Part shown: piece after piece, positions 1 through 7,527 of the stretch
How positions within the stretch are numbered: the first letter of the stretch is position 1
Layout of the letters: each line of letters begins with the position of its first letter
NCBI GenBank assembly: GCA_021778975.1
Contig: JAJYBO010000051.1
Span: forward strand, 1-13,762
Direction: 5' to 3'
Source of the DNA: Deltaproteobacteria bacterium
Lineage (GTDB): Bacteria; Desulfobacterota; Desulfobacteria; Desulfobacterales; Desulfatirhabdiaceae
DNA length: 13,762 nt
Position numbers and translations under genes: made by a program
Notes under the pieces: generated by a model
What the model saw: only the letters and a program-made list of their open reading frames with translations
Database searches by the model: none
What the model was told of the DNA's origin: nothing

Positions 1-91
1 TGGAGTAAGTTTTAGTTTCATGCACAGTCATATAACAGATTCGCACCCATTATTGAAGTATTATATTTTGCCGTTTGCCTAACCAGATGTA

Positions 92-124
92 GAAAAAGAA
101 GGGGTAGCCTCCTGTGGCTGCTCC
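92..124 (-). terminator. possible weak terminator of the minus-strand mla region
   Basis: Read on the minus strand, two 9-base arms (116-124 and 101-109) pair at 7 of 9 positions around a 6-base loop. A T-rich tract (TTCTTTTTC) follows. The site lies directly at the stop codon of the DUF29 remnant, where the mla transcript could end. The two mismatches make it weak, so this is tentative. Bases 1-91 hold nothing I can identify. Confidence 0.3.
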
Positions 125-443
125 TATCGTCTCCAGCGTCGCATAGAGGCGCTTTGCCAGTTTTCTTCTCCCATAATTTGTTCGATACTGTATGGGCAGG
201 TTTCAGGAAACGCGGTTTTGTCTATGCCGGTTTCAACCGATGCAGCTTCCACTGAATCAGCATAGACAAAGTTTTCCGATTCAAATATGATACGTTTCAG
301 GCTGGGGTTGTCCCGAAGCAAGAACCTGATTTCACGGCTTTCTGGCCTTTCCCCTATCAGATTATCCCGTTGCGCCAGCGCTCCAGCCTTAGCCCCGCCT
401 GTTCCTGTGTCCACTGATAAAAGTCTTGATCGTATAAACTCAT
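124..443 (-). pseudogene. DUF29 family protein, internally deleted and frameshifted remnant
   Basis: An intact-looking start (ATG at 441-443, preceded by GAGG) opens MSLYDQDFYQWTQEQAGL, the usual N-terminus of DUF29 proteins. The frame hits a stop about 28 codons in. In another frame the sequence resumes with the family's C-terminal half: DNPSLK, then a Glu/Ala-rich helix, then FPETCPYSIEQIMGEENW, ending at 124. A typical DUF29 protein is about 140 residues, so roughly 50 residues of the middle (the helical section before DNPSLK) are missing and the halves are out of frame. DUF29 has no firm biochemical function. It lies 46 bases downstream of mlaD and may once have been co-transcribed. The longest open stretch (124-414) would make a 96-residue fragment starting mid-gene, which I do not think is the native product. 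Confidence 0.75.
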
Positions 444-489
444 AATCACCTCTTCTTCATGATCCTGTCATGCAAATCAATCAGAAATA

Positions 490-936
490 TCAGACGCTTC
501 CGAATACATATTTGCTGATCAGATCTTCGATATCCACCGGAGGTTCGGTGTCGGTAATCTGATCGCCAGATTTCAGCACCTTGTCCGAACCACCGGGCGT
601 CAGCTTGATGTAGCGATCCCCAATCAACCCGGATGTTTTGACAGAGGCGATTACATCGTCTGTCAATACGACGCCTTTTTTGATCTTCAGCCACACCAGC
701 GCCATTTCACGCTTCTGATCCAGTTGAATGCTTCCCACCTGACCGACCGGAACCCCGGCGATCTCAATCTGGGTGCCGGGCTTTACGCCGTTGACCGATT
801 TGAACAGAGCCTTGAGTTCATAATAATCGTTTCCCAGCAGTTCCATTCTGCCGAGTTTGATGGTTAAATATCCGACGCAGATGATTCCGATCAGCATGAA
901 AATACCGACAGACATTTCAAGAGATGATTTCCGCAT
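490..936 (-). CDS. mlaD: MlaD-type MCE-domain lipid-binding subunit
   Basis: Predicted 148-residue periplasmic lipid-binding subunit of an Mla ABC transporter, which moves phospholipid between inner and outer membranes. One N-terminal membrane anchor (about residues 9-27) precedes a single MCE domain (about 37-118), with VNGVKPGTQIEIAGVPVGQV and later TSGLIGDRYIKL, both typical of MlaD. The short tail VDIEDLISKYVFGS matches the end of single-MCE MlaD proteins. I chose the ATG at 934-936 because GGAGG (946-950) sits 9 bases upstream; the frame is open to a TTG further up. It lies 21 bases after mlaF and is the last gene of mlaEFD. No mlaC or mlaB follows in the window; a DUF29 remnant comes next. 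Confidence 0.9.
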   Translation of the reverse strand: MRKSSLEMSVGIFMLIGIICVGYLTIKLGRMELLGNDYYELKALFKSVNGVKPGTQIEIAGVPVGQVGSIQLDQKREMALVWLKIKKGVVLTDDVIASVKTSGLIGDRYIKLTPGGSDKVLKSGDQITDTEPPVDIEDLISKYVFGSV

Positions 937-957
937 ACCGCAACGCCTCCACAACTA

Positions 958-2169
958 TCAGCAAATATTGAATGTATAAAATGGGTTCGAGGTGGACTCC
1001 GCCTGTTCCATGAGCGCTTCCAGCCTGGAATCTCGCGTCGCCTGTGCAAAACCCGCCCGCAATGAAAAATAGAAGCCGGGGTAGGGCTTGATATCCAGCA
1101 GGTCGCTCCCCTTGATTTCTTTGGATAATCGCTGGCAAAAAGCGCGGGCGTGTTCGATATCCGTGTTGGACAGGAGCAGGGCGATTTTGTTCAGCCCGCA
1201 TCGGGAACAGGAATCCGTAATGTTGATCTGCCGGCGGATGTACTCCGTCAAATTTGTCAACACGGTCTGCCCGGCCATGTGATCCGCATGTTCGGTGATT
1301 TCACTGAAATTTTCCAGAGTGAAGATAATCAACGAAAACGTGATGTTATGGTCGCACAGTCGAAATTTTTCCTGATTGAATCGCTGTTCGACATAGGTTT
1401 GATGGGCAGCGCCGTTGAACCCGCTCCGGCGATTTTCCATGCCGTAGATAAAGTTCCGGATATCTGGCGCTTCCGCCTGTTGAATTGCATCCGGACTTCC
1501 TTCGAATATAATACTGCCATTGTTCAGCATGGCAATCCGCTGGGAGATGTAAAAAATATCCGGGATTTCATGGCTGACCACAACGCCGGTGAACCCGAAT
1601 TTTTTCTGATAATCGGATATCATGCCATGCACCGCATTTTTGCGGATGGGATCGAGACCTGTGGTCGGTTCATCGAACAGAATGATTTCCGGGCTGGTGA
1701 TAAGCGCTCTGGCCAGCGCCACCCGTTTTTTCATACCCCCGGAAATCTCTGACGGATAACGGTCGCCAATGCCGGCAATATCTAATTGCGCCATTTTTTC
1801 GCCGGCCCGTTTGCGGATTTCCCGTTCCGGAAGCGATGTTTTTTCTTTCAACGGTAAGGCCACGTTTTCATATACATTCAGTGAATCAAACAGCGCGTTA
1901 CCCTGAAACATATAACTGAATTTCTGTTTCATGGCTTTGCGTTCGGATTTTTTCATGGTGGACAGCGGTCGGCCGTCCAGCAAGATTTCACCGGAATCCG
2001 GTTCGAGCAGCCCGATGATATGCTTGAGCAGCACGCTCTTGCCACCGCCGCTCTTGCCGATAATCGTTGTGATTTCCCCCCGATAGATGTTCAGGTTGAC
2101 GCCATTTAACACCGGGTTGGAGCCGAAGGTCTTATGAATGTCTTGCAGTTGAATCAGAGGCGTTGTCAT
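958..2169 (-). CDS. mlaF: MlaF-type ABC ATPase with C-terminal degenerate GGDEF-like domain
   Basis: A 403-residue protein. Residues 1-240 are the ATPase of an Mla lipid transporter: Walker A GKSGGGKS (38-45), Q-loop Q89, signature SGGMKKR (143-149), Walker B ILFDEP (163-168) with catalytic E167, and H-loop H200. MlaF proteins usually end near residue 250-270; this one continues about 150 residues. The extension reads like a GGDEF domain: YGMENRR (242-248) for the LTGLYNRR start, IIFTLENFSEI (281-291) for LLLDIDNFKEI, HMAGQTVL for the GH..GD.VL stretch, and RCGLNKIALLLSNTD (323-337) where RYGGDEFAILL is expected. The GGDEF motif is GLNKI, the metal Asp is Thr284, and the RxxD inhibitory site is NITD (316-319), so cyclase activity is not expected. 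It starts 9 bases after mlaE, with AAGGG before the ATG. ATPase call is firm; GGDEF homology is my reading. Confidence 0.92.
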   Translation of the reverse strand: MTTPLIQLQDIHKTFGSNPVLNGVNLNIYRGEITTIIGKSGGGKSVLLKHIIGLLEPDSGEILLDGRPLSTMKKSERKAMKQKFSYMFQGNALFDSLNVYENVALPLKEKTSLPEREIRKRAGEKMAQLDIAGIGDRYPSEISGGMKKRVALARALITSPEIILFDEPTTGLDPIRKNAVHGMISDYQKKFGFTGVVVSHEIPDIFYISQRIAMLNNGSIIFEGSPDAIQQAEAPDIRNFIYGMENRRSGFNGAAHQTYVEQRFNQEKFRLCDHNITFSLIIFTLENFSEITEHADHMAGQTVLTNLTEYIRRQINITDSCSRCGLNKIALLLSNTDIEHARAFCQRLSKEIKGSDLLDIKPYPGFYFSLRAGFAQATRDSRLEALMEQAESTSNPFYTFNIC

Positions 2170-2178
2170 GATAAACCC

Positions 2179-2982
2179 TTACAGCAGGATGGATGTCAGT
2201 ACATAATCGGTGATCAGCACTAAAACGCAGGAAGTCACCACCGCCGATGTCGTGGAAAGACTGACGCCCTTGGACCCGAAGCCTTCTTTTCTGAGATGGG
2301 TGTAAAACCCCTGAAAACAGCAGATCGCCACCACCACCAGGGCGAAAACGACCGCCTTGATAAAGCCTCCGGACACATCTTTCATCAGAACGCTCGATTC
2401 GACCCGTGCAAAATAAACGCCGGAGTTGATGCCTAAAAGTACGGAACCCGTTATATAGCCGCCGATAATCCCAATGACATCGAAAAGAGCGGTCAGTAAA
2501 GGAAAGCTGATAACCGCAGCGGCAATTCGGGGGCTGACCAGAAAGCGGACCGGGTCTATGCTCATGGTTTCGAGGGCGTCAATCTGCTCGGAAATGCGCA
2601 TGATACCGATTTCGGCGGCCATGGCCGATCCGGCTCTGCCAATCACCATGACGGCCGTCAGCACCGGCCCCATCTCACGGATGAGCGACAGCGCCACCGC
2701 CGACCCCAGCATCCCCTCCGAGCCAAACTTGGTCAGCGCATAATATCCCTGAAGCCCCAGCACCATACCGGTGAAAGCGCCGGTCAGTGTGATGACAAAA
2801 ACCGATTTGGCGCCAATGAAACATACCTGCTCGATAACCTTGAAAAACTGAAACGGCAGCGTAAAAATGTTGACCACGCCCCAGAAAAAAAACGTTCCCA
2901 GTTTTCCCAGATTGCGAATGGGGGCTAAGGTCTGACGGCCCAAAGCGGAAACCAATATTTTGCCGCCGGACATAATTGTCAT
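2179..2982 (-). CDS. mlaE: MlaE-type lipid ABC transporter permease
   Basis: Inner-membrane permease (267 residues) of the Mla phospholipid transport system, expected to form a dimer with MlaF ATPases below and an MlaD ring above. The family core is clear: EMGPVLTAVMVIGRAGSAMA at 103-122, then EIGIMRISEQIDALETMSID (124-143), the coupling region facing the ATPase. Hydrophobic segments at about 60-80, 107-123, 150-185, 207-228 and 247-265 fit the usual five-helix permease, with an amphipathic N-terminal helix (about 30-50). GAGG lies 7 bases before the ATG at 2980-2982; a second ATG three codons later is possible. It is the first gene of mlaEFD, with a sigma70-like promoter just upstream. Confidence 0.93.
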   Translation of the reverse strand: MTIMSGGKILVSALGRQTLAPIRNLGKLGTFFFWGVVNIFTLPFQFFKVIEQVCFIGAKSVFVITLTGAFTGMVLGLQGYYALTKFGSEGMLGSAVALSLIREMGPVLTAVMVIGRAGSAMAAEIGIMRISEQIDALETMSIDPVRFLVSPRIAAAVISFPLLTALFDVIGIIGGYITGSVLLGINSGVYFARVESSVLMKDVSGGFIKAVVFALVVVAICCFQGFYTHLRKEGFGSKGVSLSTTSAVVTSCVLVLITDYVLTSILL

Positions 2983-3027
2983 GGATAACCTCTTTGTAGT
3001 ATTGATTTTTCCTTGTAGAACCTTCCT

Positions 3028-3057
3028 ATACTATCGTGAACTGTCTTAAAGTGTCAA
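3028..3057 (-). promoter_or_regulatory. sigma70-like promoter of mlaEFD
   Basis: On the minus strand a perfect -35 TTGACA (3052-3057) is followed, 18 bases later, by TAGTAT (3028-3033, 4 of 6 matches to TATAAT). Transcription would begin near 3021, about 40 bases before the mlaE ATG. This gives mlaEFD a promoter separate from the upstream etf operon. Confidence 0.55.
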
Positions 3058-3134
3058 GCGATAGCGATTTGTGCCTTTGATATCTGTCAGGGGGCCTGTA
3101 CGGAGGAAGAGAGAAGTGGCATGACGTGGTGTTC

Positions 3135-3179
3135 CCGTCAGCCGGTTGTCCGATAGATCATCGAGCAACCGGCTGACGG
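3135..3179. repeat. 14-bp perfect inverted repeat downstream of etfA
   Basis: CCGTCAGCCGGTTG (3135-3148) and its exact reverse complement (3166-3179) flank a 17-base centre. That centre contains a further small palindrome, CGAT/ATCG (3151-3154 and 3160-3163). The element sits between the etfA stop (3238) and the mla promoter. No T-run follows the hairpin on either strand, so it is not a textbook intrinsic terminator. It may still stop or protect the etf transcript. Confidence 0.7.
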
Positions 3180-3237
3180 ATAAAAACAATATGATAAAAA
3201 AATAACAGAGAAAACGAACTGGCCCGCTATCAACTGG

Positions 3238-4209
3238 CTATTTCATTTCTTTGATCTTTTCCGTCAGTTCAGGCACGAATTCCAGCAGATCCAGAACGAC
3301 GCCGATATCGGCCACCTGAAAAATCGGAGCCTTTGAATTCTTGTTGATGGCGACGATGAAGGGATTTCCCTTGAGACCGCCCATGTGCTGGAAGGAACCG
3401 CTGATGCCCAGCGCAATATAGACCTTGGGTTTGACCGTCTTGCCGGAGGTGCCGACCTGGCGGGCTTTTTCCAGCCATTTGGCGTCCACGATCGGTCTGG
3501 AGCAGGACACCACCGCGCCGATGGCATCGGCCAGTTCCTGCGCAATGGAAATGTTTTCCTGCTCTTCGATACCACGGCCGACAGACACCAGCACATCCGA
3601 TTTGGTGATATCCACATCGCCGACTTCCGCGGCGACCACTTCGATAAACCGGCGTTTGGCTTTGCAGTCGCCCGCCTGACCGGATTTGTCCACAACCGCG
3701 CCGGACGCCTTGCTGTCATCGGCTTGAAAAACGCCGGAGCGGATATTCAGAACGACACCGGAGGCCATATCGCAGTGAATATGCGTGCTGACCTGCCCGC
3801 CGAATTCCTGACGCACCGCTTTCAGGGTAACGCCGTCAACGCCTTCAATGCCCACGACATCAGGCACGAACGCGGCATTGAGTTTGACGGACAGGCCGGG
3901 GGACAGGTCCATCCCGAACGTGTCATGCGGCGCCAGTGTAACGGCGCCGGCCGGCAGCAGATTGACCAGAACGCCCCGGACGACTTCTGCATTGGGATAG
4001 GCCAGGGCGGGGCTGGATACTTTCCAGACTTCCGGATATACAGCGGCCATGGCCGTGCAGACGGCATCCAGTTCCGCACCGTCGCCGCAGACGATTGCCG
4101 TTACGGGCGCCGACGGATCAATTTTTTTGGCCGCCACGATCAGTTCCAGCGCTGAATCATCGGCGACGCCATTTTTGTGGGTAATGTATGCAAAAATCGG
4201 CTGGGTCAT
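3238..4209 (-). CDS. etfA: electron transfer flavoprotein alpha subunit
   Basis: Large subunit (323 residues) of the ETF heterodimer, which carries FAD and takes electrons from acyl-CoA dehydrogenases. The C-terminal FAD domain is well conserved: SRPIVDAKW (237-245), QVGTSGKTVKPKVYIALG (251-268), GISGSFQH (268-275), VAINKNSKAPIFQVADIG (286-303). The N-terminal half is more divergent, as usual for EtfA, and includes LAPHDTFGMDLSPGLSVKL (92-110), the family's ATS/GRDLAPRLA-like segment. The start codon overlaps the etfB stop by one base (TAATG), with AAGGAGGG just upstream inside etfB, pointing to coupled translation. The partner membrane oxidoreductase is encoded upstream in the same direction. 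Confidence 0.95.
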   Translation of the reverse strand: MTQPIFAYITHKNGVADDSALELIVAAKKIDPSAPVTAIVCGDGAELDAVCTAMAAVYPEVWKVSSPALAYPNAEVVRGVLVNLLPAGAVTLAPHDTFGMDLSPGLSVKLNAAFVPDVVGIEGVDGVTLKAVRQEFGGQVSTHIHCDMASGVVLNIRSGVFQADDSKASGAVVDKSGQAGDCKAKRRFIEVVAAEVGDVDITKSDVLVSVGRGIEEQENISIAQELADAIGAVVSCSRPIVDAKWLEKARQVGTSGKTVKPKVYIALGISGSFQHMGGLKGNPFIVAINKNSKAPIFQVADIGVVLDLLEFVPELTEKIKEMK

Positions 4210-5000
4210 TATTTTATCCCTCCTTTGGACTTCAAGAGTTCAATCAGTTTTTCAGCAATTTCATCGGAGCTGCCTTCAAGAATTTCCGCGCCTTCACCAG
4301 CGGGCGGCACAAAATAATCCACCCGTTTCACTTTGGCGCCGGCGGCGCCGACAGAACCGGCGGCAATGCCCAGATCGCCTGCGCCATGAACCGGAATTTC
4401 AACGGAAGCCACTTTGCGGATGCCGCGGATACCGACATACCGGGGTTCGTTGATACCGGTCTGGATGGACAGCACGCAGGGCAGATCAATTTCGCTCATT
4501 TCCTGGTTGCCGCCTTCGATCTCACGGCCGATTCCGATGGTATTGCCGCTTCCGGTTTCGATCTTGTTCACCAAAGACGCATAGGGCATGTCCAGCATGG
4601 CCGCCAGCATACCCCCCACCTGCGCCGCTCCGTCATCCGCCTGGGCGCCGGTCAGAATCAGATCGTACTTGCCTTTTTCGATTTCAGATTTCAGGATTGA
4701 GGCGATTCCCCTGCCATCGGAGCCGTTGAAGGCGTCATCGGACAAAAGAATACCCTTGTCGGCGCCCATCGCCATTTCCCGGCGCAGAATCTCTTCGGAA
4801 TCTCCATCGCCGACAGTGACCACCGTCACACTGCCGCCGACCCGATCGCGGATCTGAATGGCTTCTTCCACCGCGTAATTATCCCACTCGTTGACCGAAT
4901 AAACCAGGTCGCCGCGTTCGATATCCGTACCTTTGCCGTTCACCACGATCTCGTTTTCAGCGGTATCCGGTACTCGTTTCACACATACCAAAATTTCCAT
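4209..5000 (-). CDS. etfB: electron transfer flavoprotein beta subunit
   Basis: Small subunit (263 residues) of ETF, binding AMP and contacting dehydrogenases. Family marks: MEILVCVKRVPDT at the N-terminus, SVNEWDNYAVEEAIQI (35-50), VVTVGDGDSEEILRREMAMG (60-79), the nucleotide loop LTGAQADDGAAQVGGMLA (113-130) and EPRYVGIRGIRK near residue 180. I place the start at the ATG 4998-5000 because GGAGG lies 5 bases upstream and MEILVCVKR is the usual opening. The frame runs open 18 codons further up, but that stretch does not resemble EtfB. Its stop overlaps the etfA start, and it follows the Fe-S oxidoreductase gene by 154 bases. Confidence 0.95.
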   Translation of the reverse strand: MEILVCVKRVPDTAENEIVVNGKGTDIERGDLVYSVNEWDNYAVEEAIQIRDRVGGSVTVVTVGDGDSEEILRREMAMGADKGILLSDDAFNGSDGRGIASILKSEIEKGKYDLILTGAQADDGAAQVGGMLAAMLDMPYASLVNKIETGSGNTIGIGREIEGGNQEMSEIDLPCVLSIQTGINEPRYVGIRGIRKVASVEIPVHGAGDLGIAAGSVGAAGAKVKRVDYFVPPAGEGAEILEGSSDEIAEKLIELLKSKGGIK

Positions 5001-5154
5001 GCGTTCCTCCACCTTATAAGCTGATGATGATAAAAAGCCGACGGCCTTGTTCAAATTCGGGTAGCCATATCTTCAATTTTCACAACGCCGTCTGTTTTTC
5101 TCGACTGTTGCAGGACTTCACCCAACTTGTCCGGAGCCTGCTTCCGGCTTCAGA

Positions 5155-7227
5155 TCACGCCGTTTCCAGATGGCGCTGAATGAGTTCGGACAGATCAATG
5201 GCCTCCATCTTACCCTCCAGACCGCTCACCTTGATGGCGTCTTCCATGTTCACAAGACAGAACGGGCAGGCGGTGACAATCACATTGGCGCCGGCCTTCA
5301 GCGCCATTTTGACCCGCAGCACGCCCATCCGCTGTTCTTCTTCAGGTTCGTAGAACAGCATCAGACCGCCGCCGCCGCAGCAGAAAGACCGATCCCGGCT
5401 TTTCAGCATGTCCACCCGGTGCAGGCCGGCAATGGCGTCCAGCGCTTGACGGGGGTCTTCATAAACGCCGTTATGTCTTCCGAGGTAGCAGGGGTCGTGA
5501 TAGGTGTAAATCTTGCCGTCGTCTTCAGCGGGTTTCAGACGGATTTTTCCGGCCCTGATATTCCGAACGATGGTCTGACTGATATGTTCGACCGGCGGCA
5601 GCCCCGTGTATTCATTTTTCAGCGTATTGAATGCGTGCGGGTCCGCGGTGACGATCTTTTTGACGTTGGTATCCAGAATGGCTTCGGTGTTGTGGGCTTT
5701 GATGTCCTGATAGAGCATTTCCTCACCAAATCGCCGGACCTCGTTGCCGCTGTCTTTTTCATCCTTGCCCAGGATGCCGAAATCCTCGCCGGCCGCGCTC
5801 AGAATGCATGCGGTGGCGCGGGCGATGTTCTGCATCCGGTCGTCATACGAGGAAATACTGTCCACAAAATACAGCGTTTCGGCTTCGTCTCCGTTTTCAA
5901 AAAGTTTGACGTTACAGGTTTCCGGCAGAGACTTGGTCCATTCGGAGCGCTTCTTTTCCATCTTGCCCCAGGGATTTCCCCGTTTCTCGATGGCTTTCAA
6001 CGGTTTCTGAAGCGACTGCGGCACCATGCCTTCATCCACCATGCCTCTCCGCAAATCCACGATCTTATCAATATATTCAAGAAAAATCGGACATTCCGCC
6101 TCGCAGGCGCCGCAGGTGGTGCAGGACCAGATTTCATCTTCGCTCAGGATCGCACCGATCAGCGGTTCGTCCTTGGGTGTCATTTCCCCGCGGATCGGGT
6201 AGTTTTTAAAGGCATAATCCCTGCATTTGATGGAAATGAACCGGGGAGACAACGGACGTTTCACGGCGTTGGCCGGACACTGATCCGAACATCTTCCGCA
6301 GTCGGCGCAGGAATAAAAATCAAGCATGTGCTTCCAGGTGAAGTCCTCGAATTTTTTGACGCCGAAGGATTTCAGCTCATCCAGTTTCGTCTCATCAACG
6401 CCCCACTCCACCGGCTTGATGGCGCCCTTGCGGAGTTTCATGAAAAAGACATTGGGAATCGAGGTGATGACGTGAAAGTGTTTTCCCATCGGCAGAAAAC
6501 ACAGAAAGAAGAAAAACACCATGTCGTGCAGATAAAACGCCGCCAGATGCAGCCGCTGCAATGTCACCAGGCTGCTGCCGCTCAGCAGGCTGGCCGCCAG
6601 CCATGACCCCATTCCGGGAAGCAGGAACTCGGGGTGAAGCCCTTTCTGCAATTGGGCGGCGACCTGGGCGCCTTCAAAAATCATGTCGCAGGTCACGAGC
6701 GTTGTTATCAGACCCAGCACAAATACCGCTTCTGACGTGTGATCCTTGCCGTAGCGTTTGGGGACATCGTAGCGTTCCGGGCGGAAGATTCCCCGTCGCA
6801 CCATTCCCACGACACAGGCCGCCAGAACGAATGTCGCCGCGATATCTTTCAGAACGCTGTATATCTGGCCGGTGACCCCGCCCAGGCCCGGCAAGACGAA
6901 TCCGCTGTGCATGCCCAGAATCACCAGGGTGATGGAGCGCAGCGACAGAATCATGAAACCTGCAAACAGCGTAATGTGGATGACGCCCGCCATCATGTAT
7001 CGGGGCTGACGGTATTGACCGATGGCATATTTCAGCATGGCCATCAGCCGCTCCCCGATATGGTTCAAACGAGGGTCGTGCCGGGCGCGTACTAACGGCG
7101 CCGCCCGCCTGGCGATAATGTACGTGAAACACGCCACCCCGATCACCGGGATGAGTACCGAAAAAATCATCGTTGGAATAAATCCGAAAAGCCAGGCATT
7201 GGCTGGAGAGATTAGAGCGGTTTCCAT
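5155..7227 (-). CDS. membrane Fe-S oxidoreductase linked to ETF (ETF:menaquinone oxidoreductase type)
   Basis: A 690-residue protein of the DUF224/HdrD-like class found beside etfBA in many anaerobes, where it is thought to pass electrons from reduced ETF to menaquinone. N-terminal third: NarI-like membrane part with helices near 12-38, 80-105, 122-143, 166-187 and 225-247, and possible heme ligands H84, H227 and H234. Middle: two [4Fe-4S] sites, C307-C310-C313-C317 and C369-C372-C375-C379. C-terminal: two CCG domains. The second is intact (C580, C616-C617, C654, C657). In the first, every expected cysteine is replaced (S457, D492, D529, A532) while the surrounding residues are kept. First gene of the operon with etfB and etfA. 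A GGGAG lies 14 bases before the ATG, farther than usual. Family firm; electron acceptor inferred. Confidence 0.9.
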   Translation of the reverse strand: METALISPANAWLFGFIPTMIFSVLIPVIGVACFTYIIARRAAPLVRARHDPRLNHIGERLMAMLKYAIGQYRQPRYMMAGVIHITLFAGFMILSLRSITLVILGMHSGFVLPGLGGVTGQIYSVLKDIAATFVLAACVVGMVRRGIFRPERYDVPKRYGKDHTSEAVFVLGLITTLVTCDMIFEGAQVAAQLQKGLHPEFLLPGMGSWLAASLLSGSSLVTLQRLHLAAFYLHDMVFFFFLCFLPMGKHFHVITSIPNVFFMKLRKGAIKPVEWGVDETKLDELKSFGVKKFEDFTWKHMLDFYSCADCGRCSDQCPANAVKRPLSPRFISIKCRDYAFKNYPIRGEMTPKDEPLIGAILSEDEIWSCTTCGACEAECPIFLEYIDKIVDLRRGMVDEGMVPQSLQKPLKAIEKRGNPWGKMEKKRSEWTKSLPETCNVKLFENGDEAETLYFVDSISSYDDRMQNIARATACILSAAGEDFGILGKDEKDSGNEVRRFGEEMLYQDIKAHNTEAILDTNVKKIVTADPHAFNTLKNEYTGLPPVEHISQTIVRNIRAGKIRLKPAEDDGKIYTYHDPCYLGRHNGVYEDPRQALDAIAGLHRVDMLKSRDRSFCCGGGGLMLFYEPEEEQRMGVLRVKMALKAGANVIVTACPFCLVNMEDAIKVSGLEGKMEAIDLSELIQRHLETA

Positions 7228-7316
7228 TTTTTACTTTCTTTCTCCCTTCAATTGTATTATTAATAAAGAAGTCAATCAACAAACGGCTCTGGCCGTATTT
7301 TTTTGAAACTTAATAA

Positions 7317-7334
7317 TGAATGAGTGTTCATTCA
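7317..7334. promoter_or_regulatory. FadR-type operator, box 1
   Basis: TGAATGA-GTGT-TCATTCA, a perfect 7-bp inverted repeat with 4-base centre. It equals the consensus I recall for the B. subtilis FadR (YsiA) operator apart from the centre. It lies about 83 bases upstream of the Fe-S oxidoreductase ATG, just downstream of that operon's candidate -10 region, which fits repression. The same arms recur at 12173 and 12259. Confidence 0.85.
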
Positions 7335-7361
7335 TTTAGACAACAAATTCATTTCCGTCAA
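7335..7361 (-). promoter_or_regulatory. candidate promoter of the oxidoreductase-etfBA operon
   Basis: On the minus strand TTGACG (7356-7361) is a 5 of 6 match to -35. It is followed 15-16 bases later by an AT-rich TCTAAAT that could serve as -10, although it is a poor match. The FadR box begins at the next base. The -35-to-box distance is 21 bases, against 22 at the repressor promoter, and that parallel is the main support. Confidence 0.4.
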
Positions 7362-7527
7362 GCAAAATTTTAAAATCAGCGCAGGCATCATGCTGAAAAT
7401 AATGTTTATCTGCCTGAAATAACACTGCTAAAACCATAAAAACCATGTATTGCCCCGTAAAAATATTTTTTAAATGATTGTCCTTATCCGATATTGATGC
7501 GTATTTCAATCATAAAGTAAGGCCGCC

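Noticed and set aside
3385..4155. Long plus-strand open frame opposite etfA
   Set aside because: It runs antisense across a well-conserved etfA and shows no recognisable domain; high GC at third positions explains it.
5001..5054. 18-codon upstream extension of EtfB
   Set aside because: Those residues do not match EtfB, and GGAGG precedes the internal ATG at 4998-5000 with proper spacing.
5170..6606. Long plus-strand open frame (478 codons) opposite the Fe-S oxidoreductase
   Set aside because: Antisense shadow: the opposite strand carries clear cluster-binding motifs, and this frame has none and no ribosome site.
7283..7304. Small hairpin ACGGC-TCTG-GCCGT followed by T-rich sequence on the plus strand
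   Set aside because: It has the shape of a terminator, but the stem is only 5 bp and no plus-strand gene ends here. On the minus strand it would lie in the etf operon leader without a T-run.
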